64,000 bases of DNA from Sporodiniella umbellata (Eukaryota; Mucoromycota; Mucoromycetes; Mucorales; Rhizopodaceae), in NCBI GenBank assembly GCA_025677835.1, contig JAIXMR010000029.1:62001-126000 (forward strand), written 5' to 3'. Shown here piece by piece: positions 48,875 through 61,178 of this stretch. The notes under the pieces were generated by a model. That model worked only from the letters and a program-made list of their open reading frames with translations. It had not been told where the DNA came from and made no database searches. Both the position numbers and the translations under genes were made by a program. Every line of letters starts with the position of its first letter. Within the stretch, counting starts at the first letter, position 1.

Positions 48875-49390
48875 CTAGCAACAACCTTCGTAGGAGTCTT
48901 CTACAAGCAATAAAAACGCTGATTTTGGTATACTAGAGTACAAAGGCATTGACTATGCAGCAACAGCTGGTTATCATTACTAGGTCAAATACTCAACCAA
49001 AAAACCAGAGGTAAATTTAAAAAAGGGAATAGTTTTCAAAACACCTTTTCTACAGTCAATGCCACTTTCTAAGATGAACAGTGTCAAAAAGAGCTCTGAA
49101 GTAGCGTCTTTCTAATTGGCATACAAACATGGAGCGCGTAGTATATTTTCACACCTAATGTGTTTTTATGCATACAGCACATTTTTTTTGTAAAGAAATT
49201 ATTCAGCAATACTTAAAAGAGTCGCTTTACGTTTGTTGGTACCAATTTATTGATTAATAACGCTCGCAAACGCTGTGCCTTGTTTTAGTAGTGCCTGCAA
49301 ACACGAAGCAGGATTTTAATCGGCGCATAAATTGCCACTTAGAACGGCAGAGTTTCTAAATATGACTTTTTTTTTTTTTCACTTTTCAAA
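48091..49390. other. Intergenic region upstream of the E2 gene
   Basis: Holds a dinucleotide (TA)n tract at 48833-48873 and AT-rich spacer. No supported gene. Confidence 0.5.
48833..48873. repeat. (AT)n microsatellite, about 20 units
   Basis: Uninterrupted alternation of A and T over 41 bases. It is likely length-polymorphic and able to extrude as a hairpin. Confidence 0.95.
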
Positions 49391-50255
<865 letters not shown>

Positions 50256-50396
50256 TAAAAACGGCTTGATCGGAAACAAAGAAAAAAAAAAAAAAAGGAG
50301 TGCAAAACGTTTCTGATAGGCACGTTTTCAATAGGCGCATATGCTTTTATACACTTTTTTGCATGCATAAAAAAAAAAAATAAAAAAAAATAAAAA

Positions 50397-53300
50397 TCAA
50401 GTAAAAGCAGAGACAATATTTGAGCTTTCCACAAAATCGAGACAGAAAGGACGGCGCTCGCTTTGGACAGAGCGAATGTCGTCTACATAAACAAAAAACC
50501 GATGTGTTTTGTAATAGTTTTGTAAGGTGGCTTCCATAAATTGGACGGTGTCCAACTCTTGCGAATCTAATGACCAAAGCTTAAGAGCACTTGCACTTTT
50601 GCTACTGAAAACTAAAGAGAGTTTGATCACAGCATCTTGAACGCTGTTATGGAGAAAAAGTAGTTTGAGAAGTATTAGTTTTAGATGAAGCTTAGTCGTA
50701 GCTTTTAAATACATATACATACTTTTGATAGCTCTTTCCGGCTTTTTGCAACTGAAGAAATATAGTGTGCGGTAAGACAAACTTCCAGTGCCCATTCAAA
50801 ACAGTGTCCCTGTTTAGCTTTTAAAAAAAATAAGTATGTTTTTTTTTTTTTTTTTTTTTTTTTTTTCAACTATTACTATTTGGATCTGGTCACAAATTGT
50901 ATCTAGAATCTTTGGATTTTTCAAGATATTTTCAATATCCGTGGTAACAAATCCACCGGAAAAGTTTGGGAACACTTGTTCAGGAGGTTGGATTCTAGTC
51001 ACTTCTTTTTCGGGTGCTCCAAACTCCCAAAGTTGTGACAGGGGCTCTTTTTTGTGTCTTGTTAGTGTTCTAGAAAGCAACACACTACTTCCTCTATCAA
51101 ACTACAAGTCAGGTTTAGTTGTCTTTGTCTATTGTAAATAGAGATTTACCATCATAACATGGGCTTTTGGGTTGGTTATTTTTCGAGTCCGACTAATCGC
51201 TTTCGATAGTAGGTTGGCAATTCTCGAGTGACCATAGACAAAGAATTTTGCTTCTGATTTGATTTTTTTAAGCTTGAATAATCTACAAGTTAAAAAGGCT
51301 TTTCTATATATATATAAAAAAGTGTCCTTAGATTACCTGAGGCGGGAACAGTAAAAGTTGTGATATTTTTTCCCAACTAAAAGAAAGATGATTTGGATTT
51401 GGGCTATACGTCAAAGATCTAACAGGTTGAAGAGGTAGGTGTTGAATATATATAGCGCAAAATTGATGAGCGGAAAGACCAATATTATCTTTGTGATTTG
51501 AAAGTTTGTATAGATCAGCTGCGGGTAGAAATGCCAGCATCTGTTGGGTGTCTTTTGGGTTTAAAGCAATGCCTGCCTAGAAATACAGTTTAATACCGTT
51601 GAGTTTTTATTGGATTAACCCCCCCCCTCCTCCCCTCCCTTACAACTTCATTTATTTGCAAAAATCCTTTTAATTTGCTTGCATCGACTAGTGATTGAGA
51701 AAAAGTAACCTCTAATAAGCTGGTCTGTCTATCGGCTATCAAGTCGTTGAGGACATCTAAAGGAATAGTGGACGAAATATGAATATGGTTGGGCTTTTTT
51801 GCTTGGTCAGTGACAAGTTTTCTAACAACAATCGAAATTAGAGAGAGAAAACACAGATCCATGTTCTTTTATAGAAAGCTTGCTCAAAACTTACATTATT
51901 TCCTCTCTATAGTGGCACGTTTTAGTTGTATTCAAAGTGACAAGAGTTTGTATCTCTTCTCCTTTACATAGAACGACATCCGAAAGTAAAAGTTCTGGTG
52001 GTTCGATCTTGCTAGGGGGCAACGTGGCGTGTGGTTTTTCCTTTAGATTAAGTTTTGGATCTCTAGACCCTGAGGTAGATCTGGATGGATAAAGACCTAA
52101 GGTAGACTCGTTATCGTGTGCATTAGACAAAGGACCTGATCCGAGCAAGCTTGGTAAAGGAGGTGACGAAGAGCGATGAGCACCCTGTGTTGGATTCAAA
52201 GCCTGCTTTGAAAATGAAGACGGTTTAACCGGCGTATCTTGAAAATGTAGTTTTTGAAAGTTGTCAAAAGTATTGTCTTCGAATCTTTTATCAGGGCGTT
52301 TTTGAAACGGGGTCTCCAAATGTGAGTTTGTTGAGCGCTGGTCAGGGTCAACTGGTGGGTGCTTATTGTGCGTGTTTTTGGATGGTTCAGGCTTTGATGG
52401 TGGGTTTTCGTACTTTCGATTAGGCTTTGATGGTGGGTTTTCATACTTTCGATTAGGCTTTGATGGTGGGTTTTCATACTTTCGATTAGGCTTTGGGTGG
52501 TTTGCTTTAAAAACTTTCTGGTCGCTTTTTGATGTATTGAGCATCTTGCTTTTGTCTGCGTGTGCTTCGACTGTAGGGATAGAGTTTTTTTTCTGTAAAG
52601 AGGGTACAGAAGATGAATTTCTGTGGGGTATGTTGTTTTGGCTCTTCAAGGCAGTTTCTAAAAGAAATATTTAAGCTAAATGCCAGATTCTAATAGAACA
52701 GTATAGGTGGTATTGATATCTAAACCTACGCCTGTTGGGTACAAAGGTGGTCTTTCCATTCTCTTCAGCAAGCTTCCTATGGGAATGTTTTGGAATCTTG
52801 TATTTAAAAGGCTTGTTGTCTATCGGTTTATGACTTTCAATGGTTCTCAAAATACCATCAATGTCCACTGTAGGTTTGTCTACGAACAAGCCATGTATTG
52901 TAAGTAGCTGTGACTGTTTTGTTGAATTTCTTAACGTACCCAAAATAGTACTTGAAGATCGCTTCAATGCCATAAAGCCAGATACCGGTTTCTATATAAC
53001 TTAGTATACTTCAGACAAGTCACCAAAAAAAAAAAAAAAAAGGAGGGGAAGGCCACATACTTCTTTAAGTGAAGGCAAAGATCTGGAGTTATTCAGGTGA
53101 GGTGGGGTTCTGTTTTTTTGAAAGGTTTGGGACTGACTTGTTTCTAGAAACAATCTGTTGGATGTCTATCGGTATTGTTGAGCACTACCTTTTTTTGCAC
53201 CAAAGCGGTTGTTGTCAAGTATTGCTTTCTGCTTCTCTTTTGAATTGTTCTTAAAAGCAGCCAACAAAGCAGAGCAGTTAAGGTTGTCCTCAGGTTCCCA

Positions 53301-53544
53301 TGTGTTGTTTCTACCGACCGTTATCAAAGATTTTGTTAATCTTCTTTGAATAGATACAAGTCTGGTGTACTCTAGTGTAGGTGACATCAGTAATCGTTCA
53401 AAATGAAATGTCAAACACATACTACGATTCATCATAGCCTTTCCATTTTATCAAAAATTCCTCTCTTTCATGGTCTATTTTTCTCTGCTTCAATATTGCT
53501 TCAACTTCAAAGTAATTCGAGTCGTCGTCTTCGTCTGATTCCAT
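50397..53544 (-). CDS. Chromodomain protein with Chp1-like layout
   Basis: Eleven exons close in frame: 53544-53426, 53310-53189, 53143-53061, 52991-52730, 52657-51895, 51821-51644, 51576-51337, 51272-51150, 51101-50877, 50817-50723 and 50643-50397 (818 aa). Residues 10-60 are a chromodomain: NYFEVEAILKQRKIDHE, FLIKWKGYDES, NNTWEPEDNLNCSALLAAF, with the three aromatic-cage positions (Tyr, Trp, and Trp of TWEPE). A long disordered Ser/Pro/Lys-rich middle holds three tandem KPNRKYENPPS repeats. The C-terminal third looks folded (SSTIPLDVLNDLI, KFFVYGHSRIANLLSK, FSGGFVTTDIENILKN, HWKFVLPHTIFLQLQKAG). Chromodomain, disordered linker, then SPOC/PIN-like tail would be the plan of S. pombe Chp1 (RITS); the chromodomain is sure, the rest is inference. 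The stop converges on the E2 gene, 141 bp apart. Confidence 0.85.
52393..52491 (-). repeat. Three tandem 33-bp coding repeats
   Basis: Three head-to-tail copies (52393-52425, 52426-52458, 52459-52491), the first differing from the others by one base. On the minus strand each encodes the 11-residue unit KPNRKYENPPS in the disordered middle of the chromodomain protein. Confidence 0.95.
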
Positions 53545-53815
53545 GTCAAGAGAAAAAAGTAGTACCTTTTTTTTTTTTTTTTTTTTTTTTTTGAAACTTT
53601 TGAAACCTGTTTTGAAAAGCCGCTCAAAGAATAGCTGTCAAGTCTCACAGTACAAATCATTTAATGTATACATATATATATATATATACATACAAACAAG
53701 AACAATGAGTATACATAGCATAAAAGCATCATATTTTATTCATCATTTTTTTTAAAGTGATTTTAAAAGTAAAAAAAAAGGGGGGGGGAATATTTAGTAT
53801 ATGTCATAATGTTTG

Positions 53816-55475
53816 TTATTCAGTATGAACAGCTGTAGGTGGTTTCAAGGAAGACCTTTTAGCCAACATACTTCTCAATCTTAATTGTGAACCAGGACCT
53901 CTTTGGGAAGGTGGCTTCAATTGAGATTTCTTACTGTTTTCTGGTTCAGGTACTACCGAGGCAGTGGGTGTGATAGGCTTCTTGGTGGTCAGGGAAGATA
54001 CAGTTTTTGCCATTGGCACCGATGGTTTTGCAGATGTTTTCATTGATTGTGAAGCAATCACCAGGTCGATATGCTTGTTTGGTGACAGAGGCGATACTGC
54101 AGACTTTGCTTGTGTGACGGAAGAGGTACGCACACGCGGTAAACCGATATTGGCTTTCATGGGACGAGGCGCAGTAGAGGCACGGAAAGGCTTTTTGGTG
54201 GGTACTGGCAAAGTAGGCGAAGGAATGGAGGTCTCCTTGACCACGTCAGGCACTCTGGGGACCATGGTAAGCTTCTCTAGCGGCTTGGTCAAGGTGGTTC
54301 GAGTGGATTTGTTGGTTTTGGAAGAAGCTGAGCTGTCATTGGACAGACTGCTTCTCATTGTGACCGTCTTTGTATGTCCAGAAGAAGAGGTGGATAAAGA
54401 GCTGTTAGTTCGATCATCATAGGATAGGCGAGATGCGGGGGTTGCAGACTGGAAAGAAAGATTCAGTGTGAGAAAAGAGTGTTTGGTTGGATCTAATAGA
54501 AGCTTACGTTCTTAGCCAGAGAGCTATCCTCTCTATCCAGTATAGCGACGATGTTTTCTCCGTTTACCAGCAGGGGAGCGTTTCCGGTGTAGGTCATCCA
54601 GAGCGAGACACCCTCTCTTATTTTTTCGCCCAGCTATACAACAAGAGGAGGGAGAAGGTTAGAAAGCCAAAGAAAGAGAGGGTCTATTTTACCGTTTTGA
54701 TACCATCCATGTTGTTTCTTCTTCGGGCACTTCGAATCAATATGTTTCTTCTCTTCATGTTACTTTTGGCAGAAAGCGAAATTGTTTTGGCAATATCGAG
54801 ATCCACATAGGCCTTTTGCAAGATTTCATAATCGTCTACCCATATTAAACTCAGCTTTTATGCACTTTTTCTGTTTACCTGTTGTTCCAAGACCTGAGAA
54901 GAACTTTCCAGAATCCAATGCCAGCTCTCGCACAAGATCATTGAGTTTCCTCAAGATATGCTTTGTGTCTGGCTTGTACTTGATCCGGGTGGTGGCGAAT
55001 CGGGCGTTACTCTAAAGATAGATCAGTATCGTTTTGCATGCACTCGCATCTATGTCTTTACGGATCGCTTTTCAGTCGAGGCGACAGTGTCCACACCATT
55101 GCTGCTAGTAGCCGAAGGACGTCGAGTGAGGTTACTTTTGTTGTAAATCACAGAGGCGGACTTGATGGCTGAGTCGAGACTGGCGCCTGCGTTCAAAAGA
55201 CTTTCTTTGGTCGCATCGGACAGTCCAAGATCCTTGAGCATGATTTCAATTTGAGCGGTGGTGGATTCCACTGTGGTGATGGCTTGGTTGGTCAATTCAA
55301 GCTGTGCCAGTAGTTCATTCAGTTCGGCTGTTTTGAGTGTCAAAATCGAACGTAAATTCATTACTGTCTGCGTCCCTTCATCCAACTTGGACAATAGCAT
55401 GTTGACGGCATCTTCATTATTGCTGAGGGCCCCCTTAACAGCTGGAAGAGGTGAATTGCCGCTGACTTCCATCAT
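53816..55475 (-). CDS. Uncharacterised helical/Ser-Lys-rich protein
   Basis: Five exons close in frame: 55475-55062, 55011-54879, 54835-54693, 54633-54508 and 54448-53816 (482 aa). I do not recognise the family. The N-terminal third is helical with regular leucines (AVNMLLSKLDEGTQTVMNL, LTLKTAELNELLAQLEL) and looks like a coiled coil. The middle has a compact charged region (YKPDTKHILRKLNDLVREL; SAKSNMKRRNILIRSARR; LGEKIREGVSLWMTYTG). The last 200 residues are Ser/Thr/Pro/Lys-rich, strongly basic and probably disordered, with many SP/TP sites. Such a build occurs in microtubule- or kinetochore-associated proteins, but this is only a resemblance. It is tandem with and upstream of the chromodomain gene. 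Confidence 0.75.
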
Positions 55476-55563
55476 GATCGTTAAATACTAAGAAAAAAAA
55501 AAAAAATCGAATCTGTTGTAAGCTTGGTTGCCTGTCGTTTAAGATTTTTTTTTTTATTGACCT

Positions 55564-55596
<33 letters not shown>

Positions 55597-55766
55597 GGGA
55601 GTTTTATCTTTTTTTTTTTTCTAAAGCTCATGTAAAATCACCTGCAGTTTTAAAGTGCTTTTGGCAAATGAAAAATTTGATGCTCCGACGGTGTATACAA
55701 TCGATAGAAAAATGTGCGTTATATATTTTAGGATAAATAATTGTATTATAGAAAATGGAAGAAAAG

Positions 55767-55769
<3 letters not shown>

Positions 55770-55810
<41 letters not shown>

Positions 55811-55811
55811 G
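55770..55811. repeat. Poly-T/poly-A foldback beside the E2p stop codon
   Basis: A run of about 27 T is followed directly by about 14 A, just 3' of the PDH-E2 stop (55816). It forms a perfect AT hairpin in either strand and could serve as a 3'-end signal. Comparable T-then-A pairs occur near 46301-46313 and 59092-59114. Confidence 0.6.
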
Positions 55812-55815
55812 TTAT

Positions 55816-57817
55816 TTACAACATCATCTTAAGGGGGTTCTCCATGTACTCTTTGAAGGATTGCAACCAGGTAGCACCTACAGCGCCATCTACAACACGG
55901 TGGTCAGCACTCAAGGTGACTTCCATCACGTTACGGACAGCAAATCCACTTTGGGCGGTTTCGTCAGGCACTACCTTTTGTTGGGTGCCACCGATAGCCA
56001 AGATACAGGATTGAGGGGGGTTGATGATGGCAGTAAAGTTATTGATGCCGTACATACCCAGGTTGGAGATGGTGAAGGTACCACCTTGGTATTCGTGAGG
56101 AGCAAGCTTACCGTCACGAGCACGCTTGGCCATATCCTTGACTTGGGCAGAAATGCTAGACAAGCCCTTGGATTCAGCGTTGGCAACGATGGGGGTAATC
56201 AGACCACTGGGTGTAGCCACGGCAACGCAGATATCAGCAGCGTTGTATCTAGTAAGAGATTTTAGTAACCAAAAGAAAAAAAAAAAACAAGTGCGCTGGG
56301 TATGTGTATTTACTGTCGGATGAAATCGCCTTGCCATGCAGAGTTGACTTCAGGGACCTTTTTGAGAGAAAGAGCAGAGGCCTTGATGATAAAGTCATTG
56401 ACAGAAAGCTTGTACTTGCCTTCGGCAGACTTGTTGAGAACTTCACGCAACTTGGAGGTCTTGTCCATGTTGATTTCAACCGTCAAGTAGTAGTGAGGTA
56501 CTTGTTGCTTGGATTCTGTCAAACGGCTAGCAATGATCTTTCTCATGCTGGTGGTAGGGATGTCGCTGTAAGCATCGCCCGTAGCGTTCTTGGGAGCATA
56601 AGCAGCAGGGATTTGAGCAGCTTGAGGGGCAGCTTGAGGGGCAGCTTGAGAGGCAGCGGCTTTTTCAGGTGCTATGTTCATAAAGTGTTGGTTCTCCCTC
56701 TTCTTTTTTTTTCTCCCTTCTTCTTACCTTTGTATCCTTCAACGTCTTCCTTGGAAATGATTCCTCTGGGGCCAGATCCCTTGACTTGGGTGATATCAAT
56801 ACCGCGTTCTTCAGCTATTCTCTATTCAAAACGTTCATGGTTAACCTTTTTTTTTTTTTTTTTTTTTTTTCAAAACACAAACAAGACAACTTACTCTAGC
56901 AAGAGGGCTAGCGAAAACACGGTCTATGCAACATTAACACTCAAAAAAAAAAAAAAAAAAAAGAAACTTACCACCGTGACTGGCAACGGGTGTTTCGTCA
57001 GCCTTCTTGGAGTCTACCTTGGGGGCAGTCTCTTGCTTGGAAGCCTCTTTCTTTTCTTCCTTGGGTTCAGGAGAAGCTTCAGACTTATCACCAGAGATAT
57101 CAGCCGTGCTAAAGTTTTCAAAAGCGGCAATATCGTCCTTCTCTTCTACAAAGACAGCAATGGCCTGTATTGTATAGAAAATGTCAATTGGCTGTAGATA
57201 GACAGTACGGACTGCTTACCTGGCCGACTTTGACGTCTTTTGTACCAGCATCGATCAACACCTTGGCAAGGAAACCTTCTTCTTGACATTCAAAGTCCAT
57301 TTGAGCTTTGTCGGTTTCAATTTCTACCAATACATCACCTGGCTGGATTTCATCCCCCACCTTCTTTTGCCAAGTACCAATAGCACCGGCAGTCATACTA
57401 GAATGCAAGGATGGTATTTAGAATACTATGAGAGCCAAAACAAAAAAAAAAAGAGGATCGGTTTCAACTTACGTAGGTGACAAGGCGGGCATAGCAATCA
57501 CATTGTGAGCAGGGTAGGCTAGAATGGCGTAAGTCTATCTAATTTTTTTTTTTTTTTTTTTTGGGGTAAAAAGCCTACAAGCATAGAAACGAGCTTCTTT
57601 GTTGACTGCATGGTTAGCCAAAGAACGAAGAGCAATGAATTTGGGTACACTAGTTATTTTTGTTAGCAAGGGTCCTCTCTTAGTTTTAAAGCTTATTTTA
57701 CGAAGTAGCAGAGAAAGCACGAGCGTTTCTAACAAACACAGGTGCAACGCGAGTACTAGCACGAGCAGTAGAGGCAATTCCTCTCATCAATTGACGTCGG
57801 ATGGCAGTAGTGGACAT
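55816..57817 (-). CDS. LAT1: Dihydrolipoamide acetyltransferase, E2 of pyruvate dehydrogenase
   Basis: Mitochondrial matrix enzyme that moves the acetyl group from lipoamide to CoA in the PDH core. Nine exons close in frame: 57817-57702, 57649-57579, 57518-57473, 57397-57220, 57164-56972, 56923-56895, 56821-56728, 56671-56314 and 56248-55816 (505 aa). The Arg-rich N-terminus ([17 protein letters not shown]) is a targeting peptide. The lipoyl domain carries MPALSPTMTAGAIG and EIETDKAQM (lipoylated Lys). The E3/E1-binding domain is [17 protein letters not shown] with [14 protein letters not shown], after an Ala/Pro/Gln-rich hinge (AAPQAAPQ). The catalytic domain ends [12 protein letters not shown] with the HxxxDG active site. 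One lipoyl domain is present, as usual in fungi. Exon 6 is only 29 nt. Confidence 0.96.
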
Positions 57818-59275
57818 TCTTTTCTCAATTATTTAAAAAAAAAAAAAAAAAAAAAAGATTTTTTTTTTTCTGTTTTTTTGCTCGTTAGAGTGGACAGGGA
57901 AAAACGAGGGAGAATACGGCGAAAATTTGGACTTTTCTTTGCCCCAAACAGGGTGTGACTGCGATACGGGAGATAGTATCTATCGGATAGGCAAATGATT
58001 TTATCACAGCTGAAATCCAATGCTTTGTTTCGCCCTAAAAAAAAAAAAAAAAAAGAGAGGGTATAAAAAAGAAGGATGGAGTGGAAACAAGTGGGCGCTG
58101 ATAAGAAACTATACCAAAGCCGTCCCACCCAGTGATTGCCACAGTTCTTCTTTCAAGCCACAGGGCTGGCTACTCCACCCTCTTTTGCAAAAAAAAAAGT
58201 GGATCGTAAATAAACGAGGGTAAGTTATAGATGGTTTGTATCTATCGTAGACATCTAGTGCACGTGAGATGTTGTGTTGATATGCTACAAGATAGCCGAT
58301 AAAAATCCTTCATCAACATGGATTTTTGCTCTTTCTCTGTTTTGAAAACGGATTGTTTTTGGTTTGGCTTGTTACAGACCCGTAGTTGAGTTATTAAGTT
58401 TTATGTGTGATACGGCATGGTTTCATCACTTTAGCCAGAATCTCTATTTTTTTTTTTTTTTAGATGAATGCAACCCACAGACGTTGGTGGATAACCCAAG
58501 GCTTCTTACGACTTGAGGTGACTCTTTCAAAGACCGTTTATTTTAAAAGATAACGAATGATAACAAATCCAGAAAGCTATCGTTGACGTTGGGCATCTAA
58601 AGAATCATCCAAAGGTACACAGACTGGTAAACAAGTAGCCTTTTCGATGGATAATAAAAATACGTGTGTGTCAATGCATTTTGTGTTTATGAATGTTCTT
58701 TAGTCAACGAGAACACTTGAACCATTTTTACCCTTCTACCTGCATTTTGTTTTGTTTTGGGTGAATACATAAGGTGAACTAATCCTGCAGCGATGAATAA
58801 AGTACAGGTGTCAACAGCCAAAAAAAGCAAATATGTATGTTTCAAGGGAGGTGTGTGCAGAATCTGATCGTGAATCAGAAACGGACTCAGGATAGAGAAG
58901 GGAACTCCTTTTAAAAATCACTTGAGGAGAAAAAGTAAGGATGAAAGTAAAGATGAACCCAGTCTGGTCTGTGGAATGATTCGAAAGAAACACAATCCTC
59001 TCTAAAGAAACATCCTCTCTGCTTGTACATAGTCATGTTCAATAAATGCTCAGAAACTGTTTGACTAGTCTTTGAAAGAGGGAGAGGGCCTTTTTTTTTT
59101 TTTTTTAAAAAAAAGAGTCTGTGCATCAGCTTAAAGTATTCTTTGTTTCCCAAAAGGGTCTAGACGCAAAACCTAATTAAAGAACACAATGTGTTGTCAA
59201 TACTTAAAAAAAAAAAGAGGGGGGGGGAAGAAAGCCTTTGTTTTTTAATTAGTAGTATTTATTTGTTGGCTATTT
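57818..59275. other. Intergenic region
   Basis: Promoter of the PDH-E2 gene at its left end and 3' flank of the secreted protein gene at its right end. It contains several long poly-A/poly-T tracts. No coding signal seen. Confidence 0.5.
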
Positions 59276-59870
59276 CTAAGCCTTCTTAGGACCCATCTTG
59301 GGAGCAATGTTGTGAGGGCAAGAGATAGATTTCCAAGAGATGTTGAGAACACCAACGTTCAAATCAGCAAGCTTGGTAAATGCGCCAGGGGTCAAATCGA
59401 TAGCTTTTCCAACCTTACAGCCAGCACATTTATCAACAATCTTGACAATAACAGATTTCTTATTGCTGGTGTTGGTGACCTTCATACACTTGTAACAGTT
59501 TTCAAACTTCTTCATGGCCTGTTCGAAAGACATGAGTGTTTGTTTTCATTGTTTTAAATAAGGCTTACCATAGCACCAATCATGCTGTGGATAGTAGCAG
59601 AGTACTTGGGAAGACCAATACGGTCATAACAAGCAGCGTTCTTCAAGTCAGCTCCGCTATACCTGTAGTTTACAAAAAGAGTTAGCAACAATTTATTTTA
59701 AATCATCATTCGTACCAAGTACCGCGACCTCCTCTCTTACTGAGATCAGTTACTGTAGAGTTACCAAAGGACATGACGGTAGCGATACCTCTTCCACGAA
59801 TCTCGGTAGCGGATACAAGCTGGACAAGAGAAAGTACAATGAATAAAGAGATTGAGAGAAGAAGCTTCAT
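59276..59870 (-). CDS. Secreted RlpA/barwin-like double-psi beta-barrel protein
   Basis: Three exons close in frame: 59870-59716, 59662-59569 and 59518-59276 (163 aa). A clear signal peptide (LLSISLFIVLSLVQLVSA) is followed by a small Cys-rich domain. It contains RGTWYSGADLKNAACYDR, CYKCMKVTNTSNKKSVIVKI, VDKCAGCKVGKAIDLTPGAF and KLADLNVGVLNISWK, the double-psi beta-barrel pattern shared by RlpA, barwin, expansins and the N-domain of fungal riboflavin-aldehyde-forming-like proteins. The conserved Asp of the groove (AIDLTPGAF) is present. There is no carbohydrate-binding domain. It is probably a cell-wall-associated or effector-like secreted protein. Confidence 0.88.
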
Positions 59871-61178
59871 TAGAGTGTCTATTGGCTTTATTGAAAGGAA
59901 AGGTTTGGGGATAAAAGACAATTAAAAAATAAAAATAAAAAATAGAAAAGAAACAAGTAAAATATTAAAAAAAGAAAAACTATTAAAAAAGAAAATACAG
60001 TAATAGTAATAATAAAACAAATATAACCTCAATGGATTAGATCCAGACAACAAGGAATTGATTGCAGTTCATGGCTACACAAACAAAATTAAGTGTGATT
60101 TGTCTTTTTTTAAATAATCAACTGGGCGGTCCAATCGTAATAAGAGATGGTCCTTATTCATTCTCTCTCTCTCTCTCTTTTTTTTTTTTTTTTTTGGCGT
60201 TTAGAGAGAGAATCCAATAGCTTTTGCTTTACAAAATAATATCAAAAGGCTACCCATCGTACAGCCAAAATGGATACTCGAAAGAAAAAACGAGGAATTT
60301 TACCTTTTTCTGTTCTTTATTTTATTTTGATGGCTTTTGTTTAGATGTCAGATTCTCCCCCACCGGACGTGGTACGACCGTCTATGGAGAGACAATCGCT
60401 TGCCAAGTCTTAAAAGTAACAGTAAAAGTGAAAAGATTTTTTTTTTTTATTGATTTATTTTTCCTTGTGTTAAAGAAAGTTTACATTCCCTTTTTTTTTT
60501 TTATTTCGTTTCTATAACATCTAGATGGGTCTCAGGCGGGAACTACAAATAGCTCAAGGTGGTGTGCGTATGGATGTGTATATTTAGTACTTTCTTGGTG
60601 CAAAAAGAGATAAAAGAAGAGCTACTTGACTATGTTTAGGCTCATGGCTTGTGGGTTGTAGTATGACTTTAGAATGGCTGTCATACTTGATCAATTCCGG
60701 GTCGTTTTCCGAAACGAGGTAATAAGGAACAAGTGTTGCCTCAAACAAATCAGACTAGAAGCCCTTTCATAGGTGTCGCTCTGCTTTAGATAATCCTTAC
60801 TGTTTTTATGGTATCACCCTGTAGTCTAAGTAACGTTTTCTTTCTCGTTTTCTTAAATAGCGGGGTTCCCTTTCTGGGCACTTATCGTTGCACCCAATTA
60901 GCTCTTTTCAGTCTAAACACACACTTTTCGCGTCTTCTTTTGTAAGGCTGGCTTTCAACTCTTTACTTTTTGGCTGTTGACAATAGAGATCGCCACGATA
61001 TTAAATGAAAATTCTAAGCTTTCTAAAGATTTAATGAAAATCTTTTTTTTTTTAATACTCCTTCCAAGCTTGTTAGGAAAATAAAGAATTAAAATCTGGA
61101 TTTTTCTTTTTTTTTTTAATCATTGATGGTATTTTAAAAGTCTGTATACAAAGATAGAGTATGTGTGTGTGTGTGAAC
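59871..61178. other. Intergenic region
   Basis: Promoter of the secreted protein gene and 3' flank of the IML2-like gene. It includes a CT repeat/poly-T run near 60161-60195 and a short GT run at 61161-61173. No supported gene. Confidence 0.5.

Noticed and set aside
53964..54422. 152-codon plus-strand ORF opposite the Ser/Lys-rich protein.
   Set aside because: Mirror of a long biased coding exon; the minus-strand model has four in-phase introns and is preferred.
60224..60517. 97-codon plus-strand ORF as a gene.
   Set aside because: Poly-F stretches from poly-T runs, no start context, no family features.
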